35,854 nt of DNA, taken from positions 1,125,334 through 1,161,187 of the forward strand of contig LSYV01000017.1 of NCBI GenBank assembly GCA_001584585.1, read 5' to 3'. The stretch is from Gonium pectorale (taxonomy: Eukaryota; Chlorophyta; Chlorophyceae; Chlamydomonadales; Volvocaceae). The notes below the pieces were generated by a model, which saw nothing but the letters and a program-made list of their open reading frames with translations, searched no databases and had not been told where the DNA came from. Position 1 is the stretch's first letter. Each line of letters begins with the position of its first letter. Both the position numbers and the translations under genes were made by a program. This document shows positions 23,021-34,584 of the stretch, one piece after another.

Positions 23021-23564
23021 GGTGAGAGCATTCGGGCCAGTAGGGCAAAGCATAAAATACTGCAGGAGAGCGAATCTATCAAGGTTCCGTCGTTGAGCGT
23101 GCGTCGCTCAGAGAGGGGCGGTGCTAGGCGAACCTCCCAAGATACCCATTATGCTTTGGCGATCTGTGCAGTGGCGTACAGGGAGAGGTCCGGGTTATGG
23201 CTCTGCTCCAAACCCTGCCCTCCTTGCCTGCTGATTGCCGCCGTTGGCCTGAGCTGCTGCAAAGTTCAGGAATGATATTGCGGGGATGCAGTCTGTATGA
23301 CTGCAATGGCATTGCATCCCAGCCGCAATCAGATGCACAGCTCCTTTGACCTCTTCACCATCGGAAATGCACCACGGCGTGGGATTTTTCTTGGAGTGTT
23401 TAACCCCGGTCGGCCCAGGGGACAAAGCTGTGCTTTTGGAGTGTTGGAGAGGTGTTGCAGTTTGTTGCACTGCACGCCCGGATACGGTTGATCGCTTAGT
23501 TGACCGTGCACTCTAGAATGCTTGGTATTTCGGCAAAGGCATGCCTTGCCATGACCGTTGGAAA

Positions 23565-23591
23565 GGTGTAATACTCTTCACGGTGTAATAC
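23565..23591 (+). repeat. Direct repeat of GGTGTAATAC, 17-bp spacing
   Basis: The 10-mer GGTGTAATAC occurs at 23565-23574 and again at 23582-23591, about 650 bases upstream of the sulfatase start codon. Exact 10-mers this close are unlikely by chance, but the function is unknown. Confidence 0.5.
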
Positions 23592-24234
23592 CCATCCATT
23601 GGGATGTCTCCCCTGCTCCTAACATAGATGTAAGGACGTCATAACACATGAAGCAGATCAGGCACCCGTCAAGTTACATATTATTGCTTCGCGCGCTTGT
23701 GTCGGTAGATATGGGACGCGAGGTGCTCTTGCCGCCACATGTGGCATGGATGGAAGCGAACATGCATGGTTCGCGGAAGGGCTGCGTGCTATGGTGCGCA
23801 TTTGTGATCCCGGCGCGTGCCTGGCTGCTTGGTGCCGCTGGCCTATCTGGCGGGTGCGTATACGAAGCTGGTTCGCAGTTGTAGTTGTCGTACGCAACTT
23901 CCGAGCACGGGTACCTTCAAGACCGCGATAACGTCCGACGGCTTCTCAGGCTGATTTATATCCACGGCGCTGATCCAACGCGACCAAGAGTGCCTCGCCA
24001 GCGCTCGCGCGTCGCAGTTAGACGACTCATCGGACATTTAACATTGCACCCGGTTGCATAACACAGCTATTGTGCACCGGTTACAGTATAACATTTTGGG
24101 TTCATCAGCATTCTTGGACCCATCTCTTCTTGCCCACACCGCGGCGAGCCTTCAACCCATCGGCCCGCCCATCGGCACCACCAGTGCCCCACCTTGACCC
24201 AACAGTCTAGATCAGCGCCTGTGGAAGCCTTGAA

Positions 24235-27200
24235 ATGACTACTCTAAAACACCTTGCCCTCATCGCCATTTCGGCAGCGATTCTCCTCGCAGCATCGACA
24301 TGCGACGCTCGGCATGCGCGAGGCCGACGCGGCCTGCGCGTCGCGCGGGCCAAGCGTCAAGAAGAAGCAGATGACACCATTCTTGACGTCCCGCCACCTC
24401 CTCCCCGACCAAACCGCCGCAATCCCCGGCCCGTCATCATCGCCTCGCCCCCGCCTCCTCTTCCTCCTCCCTCCCCTCCGCCCTCTCCTCCCCCGCCACT
24501 CGTCGAGGCCCGTTCCAACTCCCCAAACTTCATCGTCATCATCACGGACGACCAAGACGAACTCCTCAACTCCACACACCCACACTACATGCCTGCCCTG
24601 AACCAGCACCTAGCGCGGGGCGGCACCCGCCTCACCAACTTCCTCGTCTCCACCGGCGTCTGCTGCCCTGCACGCGTCTCCGCGCTGAGCGGCAAGCTGG
24701 CCCATTGCACCAACGTCACCGGAAACTGGTACCCCTCGGGTAGATTTCACCGCTTACCGTCGGTTGGACAGCGGGTGCATCCATGCTTGTCGCCTTTGCC
24801 ATGCGTCTTCCGCCTTCCGTCTTCCGAGCGTGCCCTTGCTGCCGCCACGCACCCTGGCACCAGGTTGGCCCCAGTCGCGCAGTTGCAGGCCCCGCGGCCC
24901 TGCCCGTTTCGCCACACTGCATTAGGGGCCAACCGCGAACGGCAAAAGCATTAGCGCAAAGGCAAGGCACAGTAACCGCCGCATAATTCCGCGCTTCTTA
25001 CGCCCGCCCTGTCCCTACCCCGCTTCCCCCCTTCTCCCCAGGCGCCTTCCGCAAGTTCTACGAGCGCAAGGTGGACGACAGCTGGCTGCCGGGCTGGCTC
25101 CAGAGCGCTGGCTACAACACCTACCTCGTGGGCAAGGTGGGTGCCTTGGGCCCGCGGCCTGGCAGGGACCTCGCTCGTGTGGGCCTCCCGACGGAGTGAA
25201 CGGAAGGAGGAGACCCGGGACGCAGCCGGGCAAACAGCGCGGCAGAGCCTTTCCTATAACAAGGCGCGGGCACGGGGTTCTTAGCCTCCGAACTTCTCCT
25301 CCTCAGGGACAGGAACGAACACCGTGCTTCCATCTTCCCGCTCAGCTTTAACCCCACCTCGCCAAACCCCCTCTTTTCCCTACCCGCACCCCATCCCAGA
25401 TGCCCGTCTGCTCCCTCCCCTGCACGCCCACCCCCCACCCCACAGTTCCTCAACGCCTACCTTCAGGACGCCAACTTCATGCGCCAGGCGGACCGCGGCG
25501 CCTACTACCCCAAGGGCTGGACCCTCTTTGACGCACTGACGCAGGGCACCTACAGCCTCATGAACAGCTGCTTCGCCACGAACGGCGCGCCCAACAAGTG
25601 CTTCCCCGGCCAGTATCAGACCGACATCATCCGGGACAAGGCGCTCGGATACCTCAAGTGAGTGGGCCCCCACTCTTTTCCAGCATACGTGTCCCGTCCC
25701 CTGCTTGGGGGAAAGGCGCGGGGTCTATGCGGTCCTGGTTTACGTTACGGCCCTGGGTCCCGTTGAGCAGTTGAAGTTTGNNNNNNNNNNNNNNNNNNNN
25801 NNNNNNNNNNNNNNNNNGGAACAACGCATACGACGAGCGTAAGCGCGAAAGTGATGATGTCGTTGTAGGACCCAGTTCCCGAGGCAGTCGAAGGGGTGAT
25901 GTCCCTGCATGTCAGTTCGGCGGCGACCACCACCGTAGCCCCCGATGCGGCCCAGAATTCTCTCTGGGGTGACCCTATGCAATGCCGTGTTGGGGTGCGC
26001 CTAGTCTGGTCCTACGTGCATCGCATGTGGGCTGGTGCATGTCTCCCGAACCCCCGCCCACCCAGCCCCCCGACCCGCTGACTACCGTTGTCTCACCTAC
26101 AAGCACCGGGAAAACGAGCCGCGCCAGGCAGTGCGCCGTGTGTGCGTGCGGCGCGGCTTGTTTGGCTTGCTAATTGCTATGGACACCGAGGAGCACGCGG
26201 GCAGACCCCTTCCAAGGATCATTTGCAGCCTCGCCGCCGAACGCAGGATGGTTGTAAAGGCACCTGCATTGCGTGAAGGCGCGACCGGATTCCGCACCGC
26301 ACCCCGCACCCCACCCCGCCTCCCCCTTCCCCACGGCTGTGCCCTGCAGCGAGGCCGTGGCGGCCAAGAAGCCCTTCTTCATGTACGTCGCCCCCACCGC
26401 GCCCCACGTGGAGACGGCCGCCGCCGGCTGGAAGCCGCCCACGCCCGCCGCCCGCCACGCCAACCTCTACGCCAATGACAAGGTCTCCATCCCACGCGGT
26501 GACAACTGGGGCGTCGTCAACCCCAGCATCCCCATCGAGCCCGACTCCATGGGCGCCGACGCCATCGCGGACATGGAGGCGCTCTACCTAAACCGCCTGC
26601 GCAGCCTGCGCGCCGTGGACGAGCTGCTGGACTCCTTGGGTGAGTGGCTGCGCGGGTTGGGAGTTTACGCCCTGTGAAGCTCGTGAGGCCAACGAAAGCC
26701 TCGTGCTGACCCCAGCAGAGACAACGTGCCCTTGCTAGGAGCCTTTCGTGGTCCGCCCAGTCCCCTTCATACCGGTGCCTCTTCCCTCCCGCTCCAAACC
26801 CCACCCCCGATGTTCAATTCCCCACCCCCCTTCCTCCCGCGCAGTCAAGCGCCTGTCGTCTCTGGGCCAGCTTGACAACACATACGTCATCTACACATCG
26901 GACAACGGCATACACATGGGCCAGTTCTCGCAGTCTGACGGCAAGGCCCTCGGCATTGAGGAGGACACGCGGCTGCCCTTCTTCATCCGCGGCCCGGGCA
27001 TCCCCGCCGGCCAGCAGGTCCCCACCATGAGCAACCTGGTGGACATTGCGCCCACCATCATGACGCTGGCCGGTGCGTGGCTGGCTGGGCGGATCGGGGT
27101 TTGGGGCGCTGGATGGCGGTCTGCGGACGAGTTGATTGCTGGATTGTCGCAGAGGGGGTGAGTCGTGGGGCGGCCGTGGTGATGGGTGCGTGTAGCGTCA

Positions 27201-28632
27201 CGTTGTGCACGCGTGCGGGTGTGGTGGGCCCCTGGGCTCCTCTTCCCCGGACCGGGGGACCCGACACTGCACCCTTGGCCACCCGCGGCGCGACGCACCC
27301 CGTCCCCGCAAAGCCCTGCCAGTCCAGCCTAACGCTTAAAACACCCTGCTGCGCCGGGCTGCCGCTGCGGTCCGTCCGCAGGCCTGCCCTACCCCACCGA
27401 CGTGGACGGCATGCCGCTGCCCGCCAGCCCCGCCCTCGCCGCCGCGCACGTCACCGAGCTGCAAGCCGCAACCGACAACGGCCAGGGCAGCCCCGTAGCA
27501 GTCACATCCGACATGTACAGCTGGTGGCGCCGGGACACGTGAGTTGCCGTGCTGTCTGGTTACGGTGCGGCTCTGTCTCCAATTCTCGGGCTTCCACGGG
27601 GGACCGAGTGCTGCCAGGCGGGCTCACTGACCATGAGTCTCATGAAACTCTCAGAGTCTCAGCGCACCCCTCGTGATGTGGCAGCCTGTTTCCCGGTCTC
27701 AAACGATGGGGCAATGTGCGCCAACTCTGCTTCTGAAAAGCGCTCCTCCCTTCTCAGTTCTCACCCGCCGCCACGTCCGTGCTCCGCCACCGCAGGAACA
27801 TCCTGGAGGCCTGGGACAGCGACGGCAGCGCCGCCACCCAGAACGTGGTCTTCAAGACGCTGCGCGTGTGCACCGACTTTAAGATCTTCCCTGACTCCGG
27901 ATCCAACCCATCCGGCCTGGCGGCGCGCCAGGTCTACGCGCCCGGCACGGCCTGCTACAAGTACACCATCTGGTGCCTCGGCCAGAAGGAGTTCTACGAC
28001 CTGTCAACCGACCCATACGAGGTCAAGAACCGGCTGGGCGAGGTGCCGCAGCGCGTTGTGGACCGGCTTGACGCCGTGCTGTCGGCACTGGCGCACTGCA
28101 AGGGCAACAGTTGCCAGAGCCCCTACAGCATCCTGCACCCGGGTCTGAACGTACTCAATTTCACGGCGGTAAGCCGTGTGACGCGGCCCGTGAGGCGCGG
28201 GTGGGGGCCACGGATCGACTGCGTGTGGGAGGCGCAGCCTTTCCGGTCTCCTGCGGGTTCCCCGCGCTACTGCGGACTGTGTGCTCGTGGCTGCGGGGCT
28301 CGGGAGTTTAGGTGCATGTGGTGGGCAGGGATGACCGTGTGCTTGCTCACGCAACGACACGTATCTTTGTAGGGTTGTTGGCCATGTGATGTTGTTGGGT
28401 CAGACCCGCTGCCATGCCTTTGACCAGCAGTTCAGAGCGCACACGGCATTGACCCGCCCCTCCTACGTAAACCCCCTGGCCCCTCCAGACCATGAGCACC
28501 TCGTACGACACCATGTACCGGCGTCTGGTGAAGTTCAAGTACAACAAGTGCCGCGGGTCGTATGTGATTGCCAACGAGCCGGCGTGGTCGCTGGGTATCG
28601 GCCCGCAGCCGTCCTCGTTTGTGGGCCGTTGA
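24235..28632 (+). CDS. Secreted sulfatase with Pro-rich spacer, 8 exons, 667 aa
   Basis: Sulfate-ester hydrolase of the formylglycine type, probably in the extracellular matrix. Exons: 24235-24739, 25042-25136, 25446-25657, 26350-26639, 26845-27072, 27382-27538, 27796-28168, 28489-28632; all GT-AG and in frame. A signal peptide (about 1-25) is followed by an SPPPP-type Pro-rich segment (52-89) like those of volvocine wall glycoproteins. Then come NFIVIITDDQDE (D105-D106), the formylglycine motif CCPARVSALSG (Cys 143), APTAPHVE (His 290), TSDNG (387-389) and GKALGIEED (Lys 401). Two features are atypical: the motif has Ala for the usual Ser in CxPSR, with LSG for LTG, and GQF replaces the GQH that follows SDNG in the paralogue. 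PROSITE-type patterns allow Ala there, so activity is likely but not certain. It is divergent from the MYND gene. An assembly gap lies in intron 3, but coding sequence joins smoothly across it. Confidence 0.9.
25781..25817. other. Assembly gap (37 N)
   Basis: A run of 37 N lies inside the 692-base intron between sulfatase exons 3 and 4. The flanking exons rejoin in frame into an ordinary sulfatase segment, so no exon appears to be lost. The true gap size may differ from 37. Confidence 0.97.
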
Positions 28633-29818
28633 GCCCCGCTGCGCTCGTTTGTGGGCTGTGCATCCCCCGCGTGGCCCCGACCGTGGGCGTAGATTGATGT
28701 GGCGTTGTTTTGCGGCTGCTGTTGCAGCTGGCCGCGGCTGGCCCAGCACATTCTTGCGTCCATGCATATCATTTGTACACGCTGTACGCGGGCCTACATA
28801 TTGATTGATTCAATACCCATGCTGCGGTTAGCCGGCGCCGTCTAGGTCGAACGGACGTGTCGAAAGTGGAATTTCGAGTCCTGAGTGTGTGCTGAGAGTC
28901 TGGACGGGTGTCCAGTTAGAGAGACTTAAAGCAGTATGCCTGTGCACCTACATGCGTTTTGATTCCATTGATGCACTAGTACGGTTGATATTTGGATTGA
29001 TTTGTCCGGTAAGCCGTGCCCCATAGCGGAGTGCCGGCCGCTTAGTCGGGCCCGGAATTTCACACTACGAGATTCCGGCCTGAGGCCATTCATCTCCCTA
29101 GCTGCGTTGCGATGTTGCATTTGCATAGCTCTCGTCATAATTGGATAGCGATTGATAGCGCGGAGCCCGGCATGTGCCGGCGCATGCTTGTGTGCACGCT
29201 TCCTTAATATGCCTGTGCCATAGTTCACTTAGTGGTGGCTGCCAGGGTCTTACCCGCGCCCTTAGCGTTCGTCTATGCTATCTAGATCTATGCTGACGCC
29301 TAGATCTCCTCTTTGTAAGGGATTGGTGTTTGGTTGCACTTCTGCGGGTCTTGGTACCATGGTTCTCCTCCACGCTGCTCAGCAGAATTTACAACCTGAC
29401 ACTCCATAGTCTTTCGGCTGGACTGGCACGGATGCTAGCCTCCTGAGCAGCTTTGGAGGAGAAGGGGATGATGGTGGTCCGCGGGTCGGATGTGCAATGC
29501 CGGGACAGTTGTGCGGGTCTGACACGTATGTGCATAATTTAAATTGCCACAGTTTCCCGAGTTTTATGTTGCTTTCTTCTCATACCGGCATGCAACTGGG
29601 ACCGGTACTCGATCCAAGGCTTTTGAGCAAGTGCATGACAGCGCACTTCGTCGATCATTAGCTCCTTATAGAAAGCCAGGAAGCCCATTGCCTATTTCGT
29701 AACTTAGGGAGCGCAGACGTCAGCCAACAGCCAACAAGACTGCTCTGGCCTTGCCGCTCTGTGTTTTGCTGGCCAGCAGTCGAATGCGGAATATTTAAAG
29801 GTGGCGTAAGTCCAGCGA
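28633..29818. other. Intergenic region between sulfatase and WD40 gene
   Basis: This should hold the sulfatase 3' untranslated region followed by the WD40 gene promoter. It is noticeably AT-richer than the genes. No supportable open frame is present. A TATTTAAA at 29792-29799 is only about 20 bases before the WD40 start codon, too close to be a conventional TATA box for that start. Confidence 0.45.
29314..29318 (+). terminator. Candidate TGTAA polyadenylation signal for the sulfatase
   Basis: TGTAA, the usual volvocine polyadenylation signal, lies about 680 bases after the sulfatase stop codon and is the first one I see on the plus strand after it. The distance fits the long 3' untranslated regions of these algae. 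A single 5-mer is weak evidence. Confidence 0.35.
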
Positions 29819-32800
29819 ATGAAGGCGAGGACGCTCGACGCGTATTTTCGGCTCGTGCCGAGGAGGACGTCGCGCGAGGCCCAGCCATCCAGCGCAACTG
29901 CAAATCCAGCACTGAATGAGGAGTCCGGGACTACCGTGACAGAGACAGCGGATGCTACCCCTCTTGTCCAGCCTCCCCAAGGTGACATCGGGCAAACCCG
30001 GTCCCATGAGGCCCCCGCCCCCGCCCCGCCCACAGCTCGTCCTCAGCTGCAGCTTCGGACTCAGGCCCAAACGCAGTCACAATTTGCCAATGCCTCCCGT
30101 TTGAGGAAGCCGCTGAACATGGCGCCCAGCCTTCCCAAGCAAGAGCTCCTGGCTGTCATGCTCCACGGAAGTCGGGTTCGCACGGCTGCTGGGACAACCG
30201 TGCACGAGACGGGGGACCAAGGCGCTGAAACTATGCGCCCCGCAAAGCGTGCCCGTCCTGAGCGCTCCCCGGCCTCGCACCTTGCGCCTCTGGAGCGCAG
30301 GGCCAGCCTACCCTGCCTCATCGCAGCACGCAGCCTTGGCCGCCTGCCAGCCGGCCGGCCCCTGTGGCTGGACTCGAACCCCGGCATTGTGCAGGCAAGA
30401 GGCCGGCAAACGGCGGGGGGAGAAGATAGGTGGTAAGGTGCTTTTGAAGCTTGTTCACCAGATGAGCACGGGGCGCAGGGGTGCGTGTAATTTAACGACC
30501 CGCACCCAAACCGTGCCATGTGTTACCTGCCACGGCTGCGGGGAACACTGCGTGCTTCCTGCCCTGTGGCCCGCACTGCACGGCTGGTGACTGGGTGCCG
30601 CGTAAAGAGCACCTTGGGCAGTAGCAAATGCTGCAACGCCAGCTGCTTCCTGGAGCCATCCTGTTCAAACCGTGCCGCCGAACACGCTTAGCTCACCCGA
30701 CCTCCTGAGCCGGCTGCTCTCCGCTCTGCTTGCCTCCAGGTCAGCAGCTGGGACGCGTCGCTGCGCTTCCGGCCCGCCTCCGTCGTGCACCAGGATGCCG
30801 TGACGCAGATTGAAGCCAGCCCGCCAAGCAGTGGGCCCGGATCTGTCCGGCTCGCGGTTGCGCAGGCGAACCAGCTCGTTCGGATAGTACCATACGACGT
30901 ACTGCTTGAGCACGCCGAGGCGCGGCGTGCAGCGTGGCGGGAGGCGGCTGAGGCAAGTAGGGGCAGAGGGGCATTGCCACGCACGCAATCATCGCTGTGT
31001 GGGGCAAGAGCACTCTGGGGGCTGCAAGAGCGGCAACATTGGCCAGGAGTTGCGCGGAGTGGTGCGCAGTGCGTTGCGTTCGGGCGCGTACTGATGCTTG
31101 CCAGACGGCCCATTTCAGGCCTACGCCAACTTAGGGCAATCTATTACGTTTCCAAATCTTTACCGTGTTCATGGTCCAGCTTATTGGTTGAGCCCACACG
31201 TGAGGGTGGTGTGCTTTGAGGCGAACCCTTCTGGCAGGAGTTCAATGCGCCTCCGGTCGGCCGGCGCATCGCAGGCCGAGGACGACAGCGAGAGCGACGG
31301 CGAAGCTGCCATCGGCAGCAACGCCGAAGGCGGCGATGGCAGCGCCGGCAGCGGTCGCCAGCGGCGGCAATGGCGGCGTCAGCCGCCACCGCCAGCCGTT
31401 CAGCCCTGGGAGGAGCTCGTGTATCGGGGCCGCCCGCGGTCCCGATTCATCCCCTCCTCATCTCGCCCCGCCGCTGCAACCGCTTTCGGTTCCGCCTTCA
31501 CCGGCAGCGACGGCGGCAGTGGCACCGCCGGCAACAGCAGCAGCGTCCTAACGCTGCGGACGCACCAACATGTGGCGGCGCTTGGGTGGGACCCGCGGCG
31601 GCCGGGCCGCTTGGCGCTGGTGGACCGGTCCACCCCCCAAGTGACGCTGCTCGACCTGGGGGCAGGGCCGGGGGCAGCGACGGCTGTAGGGGGCGGCGCG
31701 GCGGGGGCTGCAGGCGTGGGATTCAACGGTGGCAGCGGCCAGGTGGGCGTCCAGCAAGAGGACCCCCGCAAGGCTGCGTAGCGACCTACGGCGTGTTCCA
31801 CTTGGCTTGACCAACTTGTGATGCGGGCCCCCCATGGAACAGCGCGTACACGTACCTGGCACGGTGCCAGTTTCCGTTCATTCATTCATCCTTGGGCCCA
31901 AGCGGCAGGTTTCGAGATTGCGTGTGGCTGCAAAGACCCATAGCTCGACTACCGCCGCACCCGCAGGGCCCCAACTACCGCCGCTCCTACCTGACCGCCG
32001 CTCCGGCCTCGGCCAATGCCGCTGGCGGCGGCGCCGCCCGCGCCCTGACTTACATGCGGTACGGCAGTCAGGCGGCGACGTACACGCTGGCAGCGGCGGG
32101 GCGCGCCTCAGGCGACGGCGCCGTCGTGCATCTGTGGGATGAGCGGCGCGGCCGTACGCCAGTGTCCCGCCTGGCTAGCCCAGGCGGCGCCGCGCTGGTC
32201 GCGCCGCTGGAGCCGTCGGCAGACGGTACAGCACTGCTGGGTGTCGTACACCCTGGGACGGTGAGTACGCTGTGGCGGTGAGCAATCTGTGCACCTCACG
32301 CTGCTGCACGTGTGCACTTCGCGCCTTAATGCAAGTTTTGGGACGTGTAAGTGTATGGTGTTTGAAGTTTACCACACCATACGCCCTGGGCAGCAGTTGC
32401 GTGGTGGCGTTGGCCCGGCGCCTTAGACTGTTCCCTTCTCCGCGGCTCAGCGCCTGCTCCGTCGTTTCGCAATGATAACCCTGACTTGCCTCTCTCGCCT
32501 GCAGCTAGTGGTGTGGGACGTGCGTCGCGCCTCCGCGGCTGAGGGCGGCGGCGCGCTGCTCAGCCTGGGCTCGTCGGCGCCGTCCGCATCAGCGGTGGTG
32601 GCCACTGCCGACGTGCTGGGGCCGCTGGCCGCCGCGGGCTGCCTCCGCCCGGTGTTGAGTAGCCTGGCGACCGATCCACGGGACACTGGCCGCGTGGCGC
32701 TCCTCACCCAGGTGAGATGTGTCCGCACACAGGAGGAACGGCAGGCCTTGTGGAAATGGCGGGACTGAGTCCGGTGCTGTGCGCCGAGCAGTGTTCCGTT

Positions 32801-33567
32801 GCCACGCCACGGTGAGGTGGTGTTCTCTTTGCCCCACTGAATGGACGCTTCTCGAGTGGGTCGAATGGCTACGAGTACAGTACCCTGTGCGCTTCATTTC
32901 CACCCTTCACGGCCAACGTTTTGCGTCGTGCCGGCATCGTGCGCAGGACGGTTCTTCGGCTCTTTGGAGTCTGGCCTCTGGCGCCCTTACGCACGCGTAC
33001 CCTGTGCAGCAGCCTGCTGCCGCAGCCGCAGCTGCCGCCCTGGCCAGCGGCCCAGCGTCGGCGGTTCTGCCGGCTGCAGTGGCCGCTGCCGCCGGTGGGC
33101 CCCATACTGCCGGCGCCAGGGGCGGCCTGGCGCCCATGTGCTCGCTTGTAGGCTCCCTGTATGGCGCGTGGGATGCTGACGTGTGCGGTTTCTGGCACCC
33201 CACTGCCGTAATTGCGGCGGATGAGCCTGCCGCCACGGCGTCGGTCGAGCCTGGCCTCGTGCTGTCGGACTTAAGGGCGTCGCGTGGGATGTTGCCTGCT
33301 GCAGGTCCTGACCAGGCCCCGCATATGGCCACTGGCGCAGTCGCGGCTCGTGCTGGCCTGGCGCCCGGGCACGGCGCGGGTCTCTGGACGGCGACGCCCG
33401 TGCCGGGAGTGTTTGCGGCAGCGGCAGGGACGGCACCGGTGCCGGCGGCGTATGCGGTAGCGGCACGCCTAGACGACTGGCCGCTATGTGCCGCCAGCCT
33501 GGCGGCTACGGGGGACGTGGTGTGCGGCACGGTGGGCGGGCACCTGGTGCACTGGCGCAAGGGCTGA
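29819..33567 (+). CDS. WD40-like beta-propeller protein, probably nuclear, 6 exons, 850 aa
   Basis: Function unknown; a scaffold role is inferred. Exons: 29819-30394, 30740-30956, 31105-31742, 31967-32260, 32505-32711, 32947-33567, all in frame. Intron 1 appears to use a GC donor (CAG|GCAAGA), the only in-phase junction with a good consensus; the others are GT-AG. The protein begins MKARTLDAYFRLV, close to a PCNA-interacting (PIP) box but without its Gln, then has a disordered Pro/Gln-rich stretch and a basic cluster (PAKRARPER, about 141-149) that looks like a nuclear localisation signal. From about residue 193 it shows spaced WD-type strands: VSSWDASLRF, then HLWDERRG (532 on), LVVWDVRRA (576 on), ALWSLASG (649 on) and a terminal HLVHWRKG. 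Low-complexity Gly/Ala/Ser inserts separate the blades. The closest named family is not clear to me. Intron 2 (weak GTAGGG donor) is the least certain junction. The start could differ. Confidence 0.75.
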
Positions 33568-34035
33568 CGTGTAGGCCCTCGTTGTATGGCTGCGTGACGG
33601 ACTTTGGGCAGCATTTCTTGGTGCCGCAGCCCAGAAGTGCAACGGTGGCGATGACAAGTGCCCGGTACGCTCTACGGGGCAGGCGGCGCTGGATCGGCGA
33701 GGCTGCCAGACCCGCCGCAGCGCTGAGAGCTTTGGCTTTATGGGGGTTCAGCAGGCCTGGGGAGGAGGCTGGCGGTGGCAGTGTTGCGTTACGCGTCGCC
33801 GCTTGAGGTCAACGATGGCGAGTTGCAGCGCACGGGGCGGCGCCTGGCGGCGCTGCTACCGGTACTGCCCGGGTAGTTTCACGCCTGCTTCCATCCCGCA
33901 CCGACCGCGCCGGCACCCTGACCAGGACAGCAGGCAACTACCCCCTCGTTTGCACCTATCTACCGGTAATGGGCTCGTACGCGTGAAGCGTTGCGGCATC
34001 GGCTGATCCCGGGGCCCGTGCCCTTCTGCACCGCT
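33568..34035. other. 3' flank of WD40 gene
   Basis: About 470 bases between the WD40 stop codon and the 3' end of the LINE fragment. It is probably 3' untranslated region. There is no TGTAA and no recognisable open frame. Confidence 0.4.
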
Positions 34036-34584
34036 CCTGGTTGTTGTTGTTGTATGTTACACGTTGTAGGCTCGCTACCTACAAGTAATCAACCCATACG
34101 AGCCGGAGGCGCAAAGGGTGGCCAGAACCAAAACTAAAATACTTTTGTGCTATCGATCAAAACTCCAAAAGGGATTCTAGTGTAACGGGTGCTCCACATT
34201 GAAGAGAGCAAGGACGCCCGCCTGGCCTGATCCAGGGACGCCATCAGCTCACGCATACTGCTACCACGGAGGTGGGCCTCATCCCTGAGGACGATGTATA
34301 TGCAGGACACCTCATCAACACGTGCTGCTCGTCTTCGGCATCGCAAAGCCTACACACACGCTCAGGCCCATAAGAGAAAACCGGTGCTACTAGTGTCCAA
34401 AACAAATCCATGCGCAATTTAGGCACGTGAATCTTATTCTCCCGACACAAGGCAATGAGGGAATGCATGGCTCGCCTCCCAGACTTCAGGAGCTCTCCCG
34501 TACACCCGGTGAAGCGCCGTCCTGGCCCGTACGTCAACCCCAGGTACTTAGCGGTTGTAGTGGCACGAGACCCAAGTAGCTCCG
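34036..34584 (-). mobile_element. 3' fragment of a non-LTR (LINE) retrotransposon, internally deleted
   Basis: The minus strand encodes the end of a LINE reverse-transcriptase protein: AKYLGLTYGPGRRF, then LLKSGRRAMHSL and LVAPVFSYGPE, typical of the region after the polymerase core. The Cys-rich C-terminal motif follows at once (VCRLCDAEDEQHVLMRCPAY), whereas intact elements have a long stretch between, so an internal deletion is inferred. A frame change follows CPAY; the last segment (LRDEAHLRG..., LDQARRASLL) ends at a stop at 34134-34136. About 95 bases of 3' untranslated sequence end in a CAA-repeat tail (34040-34053 on this strand's complement). The 5' part is missing because the LINE is interrupted at 34585 by an LTR. 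Dead copy. Confidence 0.8.

Larger units (their letters stand above)
22227..24234. promoter_or_regulatory. Divergent 2-kb upstream region of MYND and sulfatase genes
   Basis: This lies between the start codons of the minus-strand MYND gene and the plus-strand sulfatase. No open frame within it has recognisable content. It is more AT-rich than the neighbouring exons and contains several small repeats: a near-duplicate GC-rich unit at 22984-23020, a direct repeat at 23565-23591, and an imperfect hairpin at 23284-23319 (GGATGCA/TGCATCC with an inner CAGTC/GACTG). Control sites for the sulfatase, such as sulfur-starvation elements, would be expected here, but I cannot identify one. Confidence 0.4.

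Noticed and set aside
29792..29799. TATTTAAA as a TATA box of the WD40 gene
   Set aside because: It is only about 20 bases before the start codon, so transcription would begin at or after the ATG.
31370..31810. Alternative frame in WD40 exon 3
   Set aside because: The chosen frame continues cleanly into the next exons with WD-type strands, while this one is Ala/Arg/Pro-rich shadow.
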